48,135 nucleotides of DNA. Source: Bacteroidia bacterium (GTDB lineage: Bacteria > Bacteroidota > Bacteroidia > JADZBD01). Both the position numbers and the translations under genes were made by a program. The stretch lies in NCBI GenBank assembly GCA_020054095.1, contig JAGVMA010000040.1:1-48135 (forward strand), read 5' to 3'. Below the pieces are notes generated by a model that was not told where the DNA came from, searched no databases, and saw only the letters and a list, made by a program, of their open reading frames with translations. Below, in pieces: positions 40,787 to 48,135 of the stretch (its first letter is position 1; each line of letters starts with the position of its first letter).

Positions 40787-42196
40787 ATGAAAGCTAAACT
40801 AATCTCTTCGGCTTTATTATTGGCATTAACATTTTCAAACTTTGTTAAAGCGCAAAGCGTAGCAATTAATATAACTGGAGCTACAGCTACTGCATCTTCC
40901 ATCCTCGATATATCGTCTACTACCTTGGGTTTGCTAATCCCACGAATGACGACAGGTAATCGTAACGCAATTGCAACTCCTGCAACAGGATTGTTGGTTT
41001 ACGATACATCGCTTAACTTGTTTTATTATTACAATGGCACTGCTTGGGTGCCACTGTTTAATTCTACTCTTGGCTGGTCGTTAACTGGTAATGCACTTTC
41101 AACCGGCCTCGAATTTATTGGTAGCACAAATGCATTTCCTTTTGCAATTTATACTAATAATATTGAACGTATGCGTATTTTATCATCGGGTTTTGTGGGC
41201 ATTGGCACAACTACACCTGCGTATTTATTTACAGTTATGGGGGCAGCAGCAAACTCATATATTGGAAGATTTGAAAACTCAACTAATAATGGCTTTGGTG
41301 CAATTATCGGAAGAAATATGGCCACCACAGGTGCTTCTACTGGTAATGGCGTTGTAGGGATGACATCACAAAGCCAAGGTTTTGGATTGTATGGTGCAAA
41401 TATTGGAACTACAGTGATTGGAACGGGTGTTTTGGGTATTGGAAATAACACAACAGGATCGTACTTAACTAATGGAAGCGGTGGAGCATTCACCGGAACA
41501 AATTTTGGTATTGCAGGGTATGGTAATGCTGGAGCAGGAACGGGCATTACTGCAAGTGGTCAAGGTATAGGAGCATTTTATTCTTTAATCGCTGGATCTG
41601 GTGGTGCATTTGCAGGATCAGGCGTAGGTGTGTATGGTTACTCAACTGGTACCGGAAATAATACTTGGGGCGGGTATTTTTCGAATGGAAGTGGAAACGC
41701 ATATGCATATGTGGGTGGTAGGGTAGGAGGAACTGATTATAAAATTAACGGTGTTGGAGCAGTATCTACTATTGTAAAGGACTTAAACGGAAAGAGCGTG
41801 AATATGTTTTGTCCTGAAGCTCCGGAAATATTATTTCAGGACTTTGGACAAGGCAAGTTAATAAATGGTAAGTGCCATATATCAATTGACCCTGTATTTT
41901 CTAATAATGTGGTGGTAAATGATAAACATCCATTGAGAGTGTTTATTCAACTTAATGGCGATTGTAAAGGAGTGTATGTAATAAATAGAACAAAGGAAGG
42001 ATTTGACGTAATAGAGCTTGATGGTGGAAGTTCTAATGCTGAATTTACATATTACATTACTGCTAACAGAATTGACACTTATGATGAAAACGGGAATATG
42101 CAATCTAAATATACAGATGTCAGATTTCCTGATAGCCCGCAAAAGCAGCAGACTGTTATTATTGAAAGCAAGACAGCTAAAGTTATTGAGCAATAA
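40787..42196 (+). CDS. Tail-fibre-like repetitive surface protein
   Basis: The 469-aa secreted protein has the signal peptide MKAKLISSALLLALTFSNFVKAQ. The N-terminal part has the common Bacteroidota pattern SSILDISSTTLGLLIPRMT, ATGLLVYDTSLNLFYYYNG and SGFVGIGTTTPAYLFTV, as in trimeric tail-fibre-like proteins. Residues ~170-310 are low-complexity Gly/Asn/Thr repeats (GxGxGxYGxxxGTG), probably a beta-helical or trimeric stalk. The last ~140 residues form a distinct domain from KDLNGKSVNMFCPEAPEILF to KVIEQ. There is no T9SS sorting domain, so attachment may depend on the preceding T9SS protein, 3 bp upstream (inference). Confidence 0.75.
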   Translation: MKAKLISSALLLALTFSNFVKAQSVAINITGATATASSILDISSTTLGLLIPRMTTGNRNAIATPATGLLVYDTSLNLFYYYNGTAWVPLFNSTLGWSLTGNALSTGLEFIGSTNAFPFAIYTNNIERMRILSSGFVGIGTTTPAYLFTVMGAAANSYIGRFENSTNNGFGAIIGRNMATTGASTGNGVVGMTSQSQGFGLYGANIGTTVIGTGVLGIGNNTTGSYLTNGSGGAFTGTNFGIAGYGNAGAGTGITASGQGIGAFYSLIAGSGGAFAGSGVGVYGYSTGTGNNTWGGYFSNGSGNAYAYVGGRVGGTDYKINGVGAVSTIVKDLNGKSVNMFCPEAPEILFQDFGQGKLINGKCHISIDPVFSNNVVVNDKHPLRVFIQLNGDCKGVYVINRTKEGFDVIELDGGSSNAEFTYYITANRIDTYDENGNMQSKYTDVRFPDSPQKQQTVIIESKTAKVIEQ

Positions 42197-42228
42197 AAAA
42201 GCCCCGCTGAAATGCGGGGCTTTTTTAT
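42195..42228. terminator. Bidirectional terminator between the surface-protein pair and efp
   Basis: AAAAAA-GCCCCGC-TGAAAT-GCGGGGC-TTTTTT: a perfect 7-bp GC stem flanked by A and T runs, serving both convergent genes. Confidence 0.9.
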
Positions 42229-42243
42229 TTTTTTTGCCTAAAC

Positions 42244-42807
42244 TTATTTCACTCGTTCAGAATAACTACCCGTGCGAGTATCAACTTTTATTTTTTCTCC
42301 TTGGTTAATAAAGAGCGGAACATTTATTTCGGCTCCGGTTTCGAGTGTGGCGGGTTTTAATGTGTTTGTAGCTGTATCGCCTTTCACACCTGGTTCGGTA
42401 TAAGTTACTTCCAGCTCAACAAAAGTTGGCGGCTCGGCTAAAATAGGAGTCTCTCCTTCTTCAAATGCTATGCGAACGGTAACACCTTCTTTTAAAAATT
42501 TTGCGCCTTCGCCAAACATGGTTTTGTTCAAATAAATTTGCTCAAATGTTTCGTTATCCATGCAAACCACCATTTCGCCTTCAGGGTAAATAAACTGCAA
42601 ATCTTTATACTCCACTCGTACAATCTCTACTATCTCGCCCGAGCGAAAACGGTTTTCAATAAGTTTACCATTTTTTAGGTTACGCATTTTGGCTTGGTAA
42701 AAAGCGCGTAAGTTGCCCGGTGTGCGGTGCTGATATTCTTCCACTCTGCATAGTTCGCCATTAAAGCGTAATACTGTACCGATGCTTACATCTCCTGTGT
42801 CTGCCAT
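42244..42807 (-). CDS. efp: Elongation factor P
   Basis: EF-P relieves ribosome stalling at polyproline. The 187-aa product has the three beta-barrel domains: N-terminal KOW-like (TGDVSIGTVLRFNGELCRVE), central (MFGEGAKFLKEGVTVRI) and C-terminal OB (TYTEPGVKGDTATNTLKPAT, then VPLFINQGEKIKVDTRTG). The domain I loop reads HRTPGNLRAFY, so the tip residue that is Lys34 in E. coli is Asn32 here. This is the usual form in this part of Bacteroidota and implies no lysylation. A TATTTTTG -7 box lies at 42841-42848 on the minus strand. Confidence 0.96.
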   Translation of the reverse strand: MADTGDVSIGTVLRFNGELCRVEEYQHRTPGNLRAFYQAKMRNLKNGKLIENRFRSGEIVEIVRVEYKDLQFIYPEGEMVVCMDNETFEQIYLNKTMFGEGAKFLKEGVTVRIAFEEGETPILAEPPTFVELEVTYTEPGVKGDTATNTLKPATLETGAEINVPLFINQGEKIKVDTRTGSYSERVK

Positions 42808-42840
42808 GTGTGTTTTGTTTTAATTTGTTTTTAAGGACTG

Positions 42841-42848
42841 CAAAAATA
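42841..42848 (-). promoter_or_regulatory. -7 box of efp
   Basis: Minus-strand TATTTTTG followed by CAG, an exact TAnnTTTG match, 33 nt before the efp ATG. Confidence 0.55.
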
Positions 42849-42892
42849 GGCGAATTCGGCAAACAGCCAAATCAAATGTGCGATGGAAATGT

Positions 42893-43927
42893 TTACTTTT
42901 TTAGTCCGTTTCCTGTAAAAAGTGTAACAATGGTTTTATCATCAAAACCTGCAGTGTATTTTTTCATCCCTGCAATAGTAGCAGCCGATGTTGGCTCAAT
43001 ATAAAATCCTTTTGCCGCAGTTTCTTTCCAGGTTGTAGCTATTTCTGTTTCGTTTACGGTTACAAAACAGCCGTTGGTTAACTTCACAATTTGCATTATC
43101 TCGTTTCCACGATGAGGTTTTGCAATGGCAATGCCTTCGGCAAAAGTTTCGGTTGTCTTTACTTGTGTGTAATGGCTTTCATTTTTATTAAATGCTTGTG
43201 CAAGTGGTGAGCAATTTTCTGCTTGCACTGCAATTATTTTTGGCATTTTAGAAATGATACCCGCATTTAATAAATCAGTGAAACCGACATAGCATCCCAA
43301 AACCAGTGTTCCGTTTCCTGCCGGCAGTACAACAGCATCGGGCGCTTGCCAATGTAACTGTTCGCACACCTCGTATGCAAAAGTTTTTGTGCCTTGGTAA
43401 AAATAATTATTGTAACAGTGCGATGCATAAAAAGTGTGTGCAACTGCGGCTTTAGCCGCAGCTGCTGTATCTTCGCGCGAGCCCTCAATTTTTTTTAGTG
43501 CAGCACCGTAACTTTCTATTTGTTTTAATTTGGCAGCCGATGTACTTGCAGGCACAAAAATATCGCAGCAAATTCCTGCCAAAGCACTGTATGCAGCAAT
43601 GGCACAACCCGCATTGCCCGATGAATCCTGTACACAATGTTTTATTCCTATTTCTTTTGCATGGCTCATTAATACACTCGCGCCACGGTCTTTGTATGAG
43701 CCGGTAGGGAAAAGATAATCCTGTTTCACATAAATTTTTTTGCCGTTAAAATCAATCGGTAAAAGAGGCGTAAATCCTTCTTCAAAACTTATTATGTTGT
43801 TGTCTTCCTTTATTGGTATTGCTTCGCGGTAGCGCCATAAATTTGGCTTACGGCTATTGTATTTATTTAGTTCAAAGCGAGGCGTGAAATCAACACCTAT
43901 TGATTGAAGTATATTTTTACCTTCCAT
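42893..43927 (-). CDS. thrC: Threonine synthase (PLP-dependent)
   Basis: Converts O-phosphohomoserine to threonine. The 344-aa fold type II PLP enzyme has its Schiff-base Lys in FPTGSYKDRGASV, the cofactor-binding loop SSGNAGCAIAAYSALAG, the phosphate-binding VVLPAGNGTLVLGCYVG and GFYIEPTSAATIAGM. It is shorter than E. coli ThrC but like the compact form with N-terminal FELNKYNSRKPNLWRYRE. It could instead be a related threonine synthase-like lyase. Its start overlaps the 3' end of the epimerase gene by 11 bp; it is the last gene of an otherwise sugar-nucleotide operon. Confidence 0.85.
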   Translation of the reverse strand: MEGKNILQSIGVDFTPRFELNKYNSRKPNLWRYREAIPIKEDNNIISFEEGFTPLLPIDFNGKKIYVKQDYLFPTGSYKDRGASVLMSHAKEIGIKHCVQDSSGNAGCAIAAYSALAGICCDIFVPASTSAAKLKQIESYGAALKKIEGSREDTAAAAKAAVAHTFYASHCYNNYFYQGTKTFAYEVCEQLHWQAPDAVVLPAGNGTLVLGCYVGFTDLLNAGIISKMPKIIAVQAENCSPLAQAFNKNESHYTQVKTTETFAEGIAIAKPHRGNEIMQIVKLTNGCFVTVNETEIATTWKETAAKGFYIEPTSAATIAGMKKYTAGFDDKTIVTLFTGNGLKK

Positions 43928-44903
43928 CTTTTAGCGAGTTTATGGTGATTAAAATTCCTTCATCAAATAATATTTCAGGATTATAATCAAATGCGTTTCT
44001 TGCTTTTGCGACATCTGCCTGCGAGTTTTTCGGTTCTCCCTTTCGCGATGGCTTGTAGCTTGCGTTTGCGCTTGCCTGTGTGTGCTCTTTTATTGTGTTC
44101 ACCAGATGATTTACAGAAAAGCTATTGCCACATGCCACATTAAAAATATCGCCATTCACTTTTTCGGTATCGGCAAAAGCCGCTTTAATATTTGCCTGCA
44201 CGGCATTGGCTACAAAAGTAAAATCGCGCGATTGTTCGCCATCGCCAAAAATAATGGGCGAATTATTTTTTAAAAGTGCATCAATAAACAATGGAATGGC
44301 GGCCGCATATTCGCCTTTTGGGTTTTGCCTCGGTCCGAAAATATTAAAATAACGCAGGCCAACTATTTGCATATTATATGCCTGCGAAAAAACTTGGGCG
44401 TACACTTCGTCAATCATTTTTGATGCAGCATATGGCGATAATAAATTTCCGGTTCGCATTTCAGTTTTTGGCGAATCGGCTATATCTCCGTACACGGACG
44501 ATGAACTTGCATAAACAATGCGCTTTACTTTTTTTTCTTTGGCAGCCGTTAGTAATGTTACAAATCCGTTGCAGTTTGCTTTTTCGGTTGCCAATGGATT
44601 TTCAACCGAGCGAGGCACAGAGCCCAATGCAGCTTGGTGAAACACGTAGTCAATTCCTTCCAATGCTTGCAGGCAATTTTCGTAATCGCAAATATCGCCT
44701 TTGCGGAAAATGAAATTTGCCGATGTGTAAAACTGCTTTATGTTTGATTCAAATCCGGTAGCTAAATTATCGAGCACCACTATTTTTTTTGCGCCATGTT
44801 TTACTAAATATTCTACTATGTGCGAACCAATAAAGCCCGCACCACCGGTAACTAAAAAGCTGAATAATGAAATATTGATATCGGTAAACGGCTTCTCGTA
44901 CAT
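43917..44903 (-). CDS. UDP-N-acetylglucosamine 4-epimerase-like SDR (WbpP/GalE type)
   Basis: A cytoplasmic extended SDR that makes sugar nucleotides for surface glycans. The 328-aa protein has the long N-terminal lead-in MYEKPFTDINISLFSFLVTG typical of WbpP-like enzymes, the NAD motif GGAGFIG, the catalytic Ser region YASSSSVYGD, YxxxK as SPYAASK, then LRYFNIFGPRQNP and FGDGEQSRDFTFV. Substrate (GlcNAc/GalNAc or their acids) cannot be fixed from sequence. It lies 7 bp after rfbB and overlaps thrC by 11 bp. Confidence 0.88.
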   Translation of the reverse strand: MYEKPFTDINISLFSFLVTGGAGFIGSHIVEYLVKHGAKKIVVLDNLATGFESNIKQFYTSANFIFRKGDICDYENCLQALEGIDYVFHQAALGSVPRSVENPLATEKANCNGFVTLLTAAKEKKVKRIVYASSSSVYGDIADSPKTEMRTGNLLSPYAASKMIDEVYAQVFSQAYNMQIVGLRYFNIFGPRQNPKGEYAAAIPLFIDALLKNNSPIIFGDGEQSRDFTFVANAVQANIKAAFADTEKVNGDIFNVACGNSFSVNHLVNTIKEHTQASANASYKPSRKGEPKNSQADVAKARNAFDYNPEILFDEGILITINSLKDGR

Positions 44904-44910
44904 CGCTTGC

Positions 44911-45975
44911 TTACCTTTTGGTGTACTGTTCTTCGTAATATTTTTGGTAGCTGCCGCTGGTTACATTTTGCAACCATGTTTGGTTTGCTAAATACCAATC
45001 AACCGTTTTTTCCAATCCTTCTTCAAATTGTAACGATGGCTGCCAACCCAATTCGTTTTGCAGTTTTGATGAATCAATGGCGTAACGTAAATCGTGGCCG
45101 GCACGGTCTTTTACAAATGTTATTAGTTTAGCCGATTCGCCATCAGGTCTTGCTAATTTTTTGTCCATTATTTTGCAAAGCAAATTTATCAGGTCAATGT
45201 TTTTCCATTCGTTATTGCCGCCTATGTTATAGGTTTCGCCTGTTTTTCCTTTATGAAAAATTAAATCAATAGCGCACGCATGGTCTTCCACAAAAAGCCA
45301 ATCGCGTACATTTTCGCCTTTGCCGTAAACGGGAACAGGCTTGTTATTTTTTATGTTGTTAATAGCAAGCGGTATTAATTTTTCGGGGAAATGATACGAA
45401 CCGTAATTGTTAGAACAGTTTGAAATCACAGTTGGCAATTGATAAGTATCGTGATAAGCGCGTACAAAGTGGTCGCTGCTTGCTTTTGATGCAGAATAAG
45501 GGCTGTGTGGATCGTATTTGGTTTGCTCGGTAAACATTCCTGTTTCGCCCAGCGCACCGTAAACTTCATCGGTGCTTACGTGGTAAAATATTTTATTGTT
45601 GCTAGGTATTGTTTTCCAGTTTTCTTTTGCTGCATTTAGTAGCGTTACGGTTCCTATAACATTGGTGGTAACAAATTCCATAGGGTTTGCAATGCTTCGA
45701 TCCACATGGCTTTCAGCAGCTAAATGAATTACACCATCAAAGTTTAATTTCGCAAACAACGATTGAACAAAACCGCTGTCACAAATATCGCCTTTCACAA
45801 ATTCGTAATTAGCTTTTCTTTCTATGTCGGTTAAATTAGCAAGGTTACCTGCATAAGTAAGTTTATCAATGTTCACTATTTTGTAATCGGGATATTTGTT
45901 TACAAACAAGCGTACCACATGCGAGCCAATAAAACCTGCACCTCCGGTAATTAATAATGTACGTTTAAAATTCAT
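44911..45975 (-). CDS. rfbB: dTDP-glucose 4,6-dehydratase
   Basis: Converts dTDP-glucose to the 4-keto-6-deoxy intermediate, the second step to rhamnose and other deoxysugars. The 354-aa SDR has the NAD site LLITGGAGFIGSHVVRLF, the Asp-Glu dehydration pair in HVSTDEVYGALGE, YSASKASSDHFVRAYH with the catalytic Tyr/Lys, and SNCSNNYGSYHFPEKLIP. rfbA, rfbC and rfbD are not in the window. It is 7 bp before the epimerase and 4 bp after a small membrane-protein gene in the same operon. Confidence 0.95.
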   Translation of the reverse strand: MNFKRTLLITGGAGFIGSHVVRLFVNKYPDYKIVNIDKLTYAGNLANLTDIERKANYEFVKGDICDSGFVQSLFAKLNFDGVIHLAAESHVDRSIANPMEFVTTNVIGTVTLLNAAKENWKTIPSNNKIFYHVSTDEVYGALGETGMFTEQTKYDPHSPYSASKASSDHFVRAYHDTYQLPTVISNCSNNYGSYHFPEKLIPLAINNIKNNKPVPVYGKGENVRDWLFVEDHACAIDLIFHKGKTGETYNIGGNNEWKNIDLINLLCKIMDKKLARPDGESAKLITFVKDRAGHDLRYAIDSSKLQNELGWQPSLQFEEGLEKTVDWYLANQTWLQNVTSGSYQKYYEEQYTKR

Positions 45976-45979
45976 TGCG

Positions 45980-46456
45980 CTATATTAGCTGTTCTTGTTT
46001 TAATAGTAGTTCGGCTTTTGCTTCAAACTCAGCCGAATCGTAAATGTTTACAATTTTACGAAGCTTTTCGCCTTTATTAGTTTTAAAAAAAAACACGATG
46101 GTGGAGTAGCCCCAATTACGTTTTATAAGTTTTACGCTCGTGAGTAAATTGCGCTCAATGCAATTGGTATCTGAAGCATCGCGGTTTAAGAACAAACTAT
46201 ACAATCCGCCTATGGCAGCCAGTGATAATGCCAACCAAAGCCACTGAACAAAATTGCCATTGAAATATAAATAGGATAAGCCGGAAATAATTGCTGTATA
46301 AAAAAGTGCCATCAATAGTGTAAACGTATTTCTATTACTGTGGTTCATTTCCGGAATTTGAATGATACTAATCGGTTCACCAAAAATAATTTTATCGGGT
46401 AAAATATGGCAATAAGTGCCATCGGCAATCATAAATTGTTTTTCCTCCTTATTCAT
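45980..46456 (-). CDS. Small two-helix membrane protein of unknown function
   Basis: The 158-aa protein has no recognised domain. Two adjacent membrane helices lie at about residues 44-85 (NTFTLLMALFYTAIISGLSY, WLWLALSLAAIGGLYSLFL). The N-terminal ~40 and C-terminal ~70 residues are soluble and cytosolic-looking, the latter with SVKLIKRNWGYSTIVFFFKT, like a small PH-like sheet. It is the first gene of the rfbB operon and starts 4 nt after a perfect -7 box, so it is probably leaderless. A link to glycan synthesis is only by position. Confidence 0.65.
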   Translation of the reverse strand: MNKEEKQFMIADGTYCHILPDKIIFGEPISIIQIPEMNHSNRNTFTLLMALFYTAIISGLSYLYFNGNFVQWLWLALSLAAIGGLYSLFLNRDASDTNCIERNLLTSVKLIKRNWGYSTIVFFFKTNKGEKLRKIVNIYDSAEFEAKAELLLKQEQLI

Positions 46457-46460
46457 GGCG

Positions 46461-46468
46461 CAAAGTTA
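46461..46468 (-). promoter_or_regulatory. -7 box of the rfbB operon
   Basis: Minus-strand TAACTTTG, exact TAnnTTTG, then CGCC and the ATG at 46456. The 4-nt gap implies transcription starting at or next to the start codon. Confidence 0.6.
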
Positions 46469-46535
46469 GTATTAAAAGCTTGTCTGCTGAAAGCAGGTAT
46501 AATTTATCAACCTGCTCATACATTATAACTAATAC

Positions 46536-46543
46536 TATATTTG
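46536..46543 (+). promoter_or_regulatory. -7 box of prfB
   Basis: TATATTTG, exact match, followed by TGGC and ATG 46548: again a 4-nt gap and a probable leaderless message. A small hairpin, CTGC-TGAAA-GCAG, lies between this and the divergent operon promoter. Confidence 0.6.
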
Positions 46544-46547
46544 TGGC

Positions 46548-47643
46548 ATGATTACTACTGAGCAGATAAAGGATATTAAAGATCGTCAGGATGCGTTAAG
46601 GAGGCATCTTTGACCTCGACAAGAAAAAAAATACCTTAGAAGAGTTAGAAGAAAAAACATTGGCGCCCAATTTTTGGAACGATGCCAAAAAAGCGGAAGA
46701 AATTTTACGCAAAATCCGAACTGTAAAAGCATGGATTGTTGCATACACCGAACTTGCAGTTTGTAACGATGACCTGCAAGTAATTTTTGATTTTTATAAA
46801 GCTGCCGAAGCTACCGAAGCCGATGTGGAAAAACAATATGCCGAGGCCTTACAAAAAACCGAACAACTCGAATTTAAAAACATGCTTAGCGGCAACGAAG
46901 ACCATTTGAGTGCTGTGTTGCAAATTAATGCAGGCGCAGGCGGCACCGAAAGCTGCGACTGGGCAGCTATGCTTATGCGCATGTACATTATGTGGGGCGA
47001 AAAACACGGAATAAAAGTTACCGAGCAAGACATACAAGATGGTGATATGGCGGGCATAAAATCGGTAACGCTGCAATTTGATGGCGATTACGCTTACGGT
47101 TATTTAAAAGGCGAAAACGGTGTACACCGTTTGGTTCGCATTTCACCTTTTGATGCAAATGCCAAGCGCCACACTTCATTTGCATCGGTTTATGTTTATC
47201 CGCTTATTGATGATAGTATTGAAATAGACATAAAAGATGCCGATATAGAATGGGAAACTTTTCGCTCGGGTGGGGCAGGCGGCCAAAATGTGAACAAGGT
47301 AGAAACCGCAGTGCGGCTTTACCACAAGCCATCGGGCATTATTATAAAAAACCAGGAAAGCCGCTCGCAAGGCACTAATAAAGAAAACGCATTGCGCCTG
47401 CTGCGCTCACAACTTTACGAAAACGAAATGCGCAAGCGCATGGAAACCACAGCAGCCATAGAGGCCGGAAAGAAAAAAATAGAATGGGGTTCGCAAATTC
47501 GCAACTATGTGCTGCACCCTTATAAACTCATAAAAGATTTGCGAACCAATTACGAAACATCTAATACGCAAACTATTTTAGATGGCGATTTAGATGATTT
47601 TATAAAAGCATACTTAATGGAGTATGGCGAAAAAATAAAATAA
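46548..47643 (+). CDS. prfB: Peptide chain release factor 2, expressed by programmed +1 frameshift
   Basis: RF2 ends translation at UGA and UAA. ATG 46548 opens 21 codons ([21 protein letters not shown]) to an in-frame TGA at 46611-46613. The site is the classic CTT TGA C with the internal Shine-Dalgarno AGGAGG at 46599-46604, three nt before CTT. Slipping by +1 reads GAC at 46612 and continues [15 protein letters not shown] for 343 codons, total 364 aa, the normal RF2 size. The anticodon-like tripeptide is SPF in [13 protein letters not shown] and the catalytic GGQ is in [18 protein letters not shown]-triggered shift lets RF2 set its own level. It is the only clear AGGAGG in a functional place that I noticed in the window. 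Confidence 0.96.
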
Positions 47644-47667
47644 CAGCACCTTTTAATTTTTATAACA

Positions 47668-47922
47668 ATGGATGTAACAGTAGAAATTAGCATTTACCCG
47701 CTCACCGAAAATTACGAGCAAGTGGTTTTAAATTTTATTGACCAATTGCACCAAAACAAAAACATACAAGTAGTTACCAATGGGCTAAGCACACAAATGT
47801 TTGGCAATTACGATGAGGTGATGCAACATTTTTTACCCGAAAAAATAAAACAACTATTTGAGCAAGGCAAAGCAGTGGTGCTGATGAAATTAGCACAAGG
47901 TATTTTAAAGTTTAATGTTTAA
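47668..47922 (+). CDS. YkoF/MTH1187-like small ligand-binding protein
   Basis: The 84-aa protein matches the thiamine-binding/YkoF-like (DUF77 relative) ferredoxin-fold domain: MDVTVEISIYPLTENYEQVV, then IQVVTNGLSTQMFGNYDEVM and AVVLMKLAQG. Relatives bind thiamine or similar small molecules as dimers or tetramers. The function here is not established. It follows prfB by 24 bp, likely cotranscribed, and ends in a strong hairpin terminator. Confidence 0.8.
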   Translation: MDVTVEISIYPLTENYEQVVLNFIDQLHQNKNIQVVTNGLSTQMFGNYDEVMQHFLPEKIKQLFEQGKAVVLMKLAQGILKFNV

Positions 47923-47956
47923 AAACCACCTGCCGATAGGCAGGTGGTTTTTCTTT
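47921..47956. terminator. Bidirectional terminator with CCTGCC-GATA-GGCAGG palindrome
   Basis: AAAAACCACCTGCC-GATA-GGCAGGTGGTTTTT, a 14-bp perfect stem. It ends the prfB-YkoF unit and the convergent fibronectin-III gene. Its core recurs inside the element at 8989-9002. Confidence 0.9.
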
Positions 47957-47957
47957 T

Positions 47958-48135
47958 TTACAACACCAATAAATCTTTCACTTCGCTAAAAGGGCCCATT
48001 TGGTTATTGATAACCACTGCCACACGGAAAAAGTAACGCTTTTCGCTTTCCAATCCGCTAATGGATGTGCTTGCTTTAACGGTGATGCCTGCATCTGTCC
48101 AGCCATCTTCGGCAATATTGGCGCTGTATTGCCAC
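47958..48135 (-). CDS. 3' end of a second fibronectin type III protein (truncated by window edge)
   Basis: On the minus strand the last 58 codons read WQYSANIAEDGWTDAGITVK, then SISGLESEKRYFFRVAVVI and MGPFSEVKDLLVL, ending at TAA 47958-47960. This is the end of a fibronectin-III domain and aligns with the end of the 5514-6131 protein (WEYTT..., GLTSGTRYYFRHRAV, DGPYSTIVL). The start lies beyond the window. It is probably the same two-part family. Confidence 0.75.
   Translation of the reverse strand, partial: WQYSANIAEDGWTDAGITVKASTSISGLESEKRYFFRVAVVINNQMGPFSEVKDLLVL

Noticed and set aside
41149-41547. 132-codon Pro-rich antisense frame
   Set aside because: Mirror of the Gly-rich repeats of the 40787-42196 gene (Gly codons read backwards as Pro).
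44378-44713. 111-codon plus-strand frame inside the epimerase gene
   Set aside because: Antisense to an intact SDR enzyme; no independent evidence.
1-48135. tRNA, rRNA and riboswitch genes
   Set aside because: A scan by eye for T-arm GGTTCGAATCC-like segments with CCA-proximal stems and for known conserved leader motifs found none; a covariance-model search would be needed to be certain.

Overview
The window looks like a chromosomal segment of an AT-rich member of the Bacteroidota, probably an environmental Bacteroidia lineage (Chitinophagales/Sphingobacteriales-like), though I cannot name the genus from sequence alone. Four things point there: type IX secretion system (T9SS) C-terminal sorting domains on several secreted proteins; a PorV-family/PorU-family pair; -7 boxes of the Bacteroidota form TAnnTTTG with almost no Shine-Dalgarno sequences; and lineage-typical forms of EF-P (PGN loop), S16 (long tail) and ferrochelatase (internal Cys cluster). 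No rRNA, tRNA, CRISPR array, transposase or prophage was found by eye.

Layout. 1-3100: 3' end of a T9SS cargo gene, then valS. 3121-6131 (minus): PpiD-like periplasmic foldase and a small fibronectin-III protein that has a paralogue at the far end of the window (47958-48135). 6132-9050: an unstable-looking stretch with a degenerate 21-bp minisatellite, an orphan secreted protein carrying a G9 tract, a stranded T9SS-domain remnant, and a beta-propeller-type T9SS cargo gene that has apparently lost its signal-peptide start by a 1-nt shift. 9051-14082: TonB-dependent receptor, EVE-domain protein, cytochrome P460-like protein, holA and a lone HsdR_N-type nuclease domain. 14171-19166: T9SS-exported subtilisin, saccharopine dehydrogenase-like enzyme and a trmN6-like methyltransferase. 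19229-20361 (minus): rpsP-rimM with a hairpin between them. 20514-24957: two Wzi/RemB-like outer-membrane proteins flanking a WecA-type phospho-sugar transferase. 24954-27191 (minus): overlapping operon acyltransferase-pssA-purS. 27294-33985: PorV2-like protein, PorU2-like C25 peptidase and a charge-split small secreted protein. 34068-36475: lnt, a gene fragment, a frameshifted thioredoxin-fold gene and a tiny lipoprotein. 36573-39457: XRE regulator, lpdA and hemH. 39533-42196: a pair of secreted surface proteins. 42244-46456 (minus): efp, then an operon of small membrane protein, rfbB, WbpP-like epimerase and threonine synthase. 46548-47922: prfB with its programmed +1 frameshift, and a YkoF/MTH1187-like small protein.

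The common theme is the cell envelope. Cargo with sorting domains, a PorU/PorV-like sortase pair, PpiD, Lnt, a TonB receptor, polysaccharide initiation and sugar-nucleotide genes, and phosphatidylserine synthesis are interspersed with housekeeping translation genes (valS, rpsP, rimM, efp, prfB). No single clearly new defence or mobile system is visible. The most unusual places are the hypermutable 6.3-7.6 kb locus, the PorV2/PorU2/charge-split trio, the Wzi-WecA-Wzi arrangement and the frameshifted 35.9-36.5 kb pair. All functional statements come from reading motifs; no database search was run.
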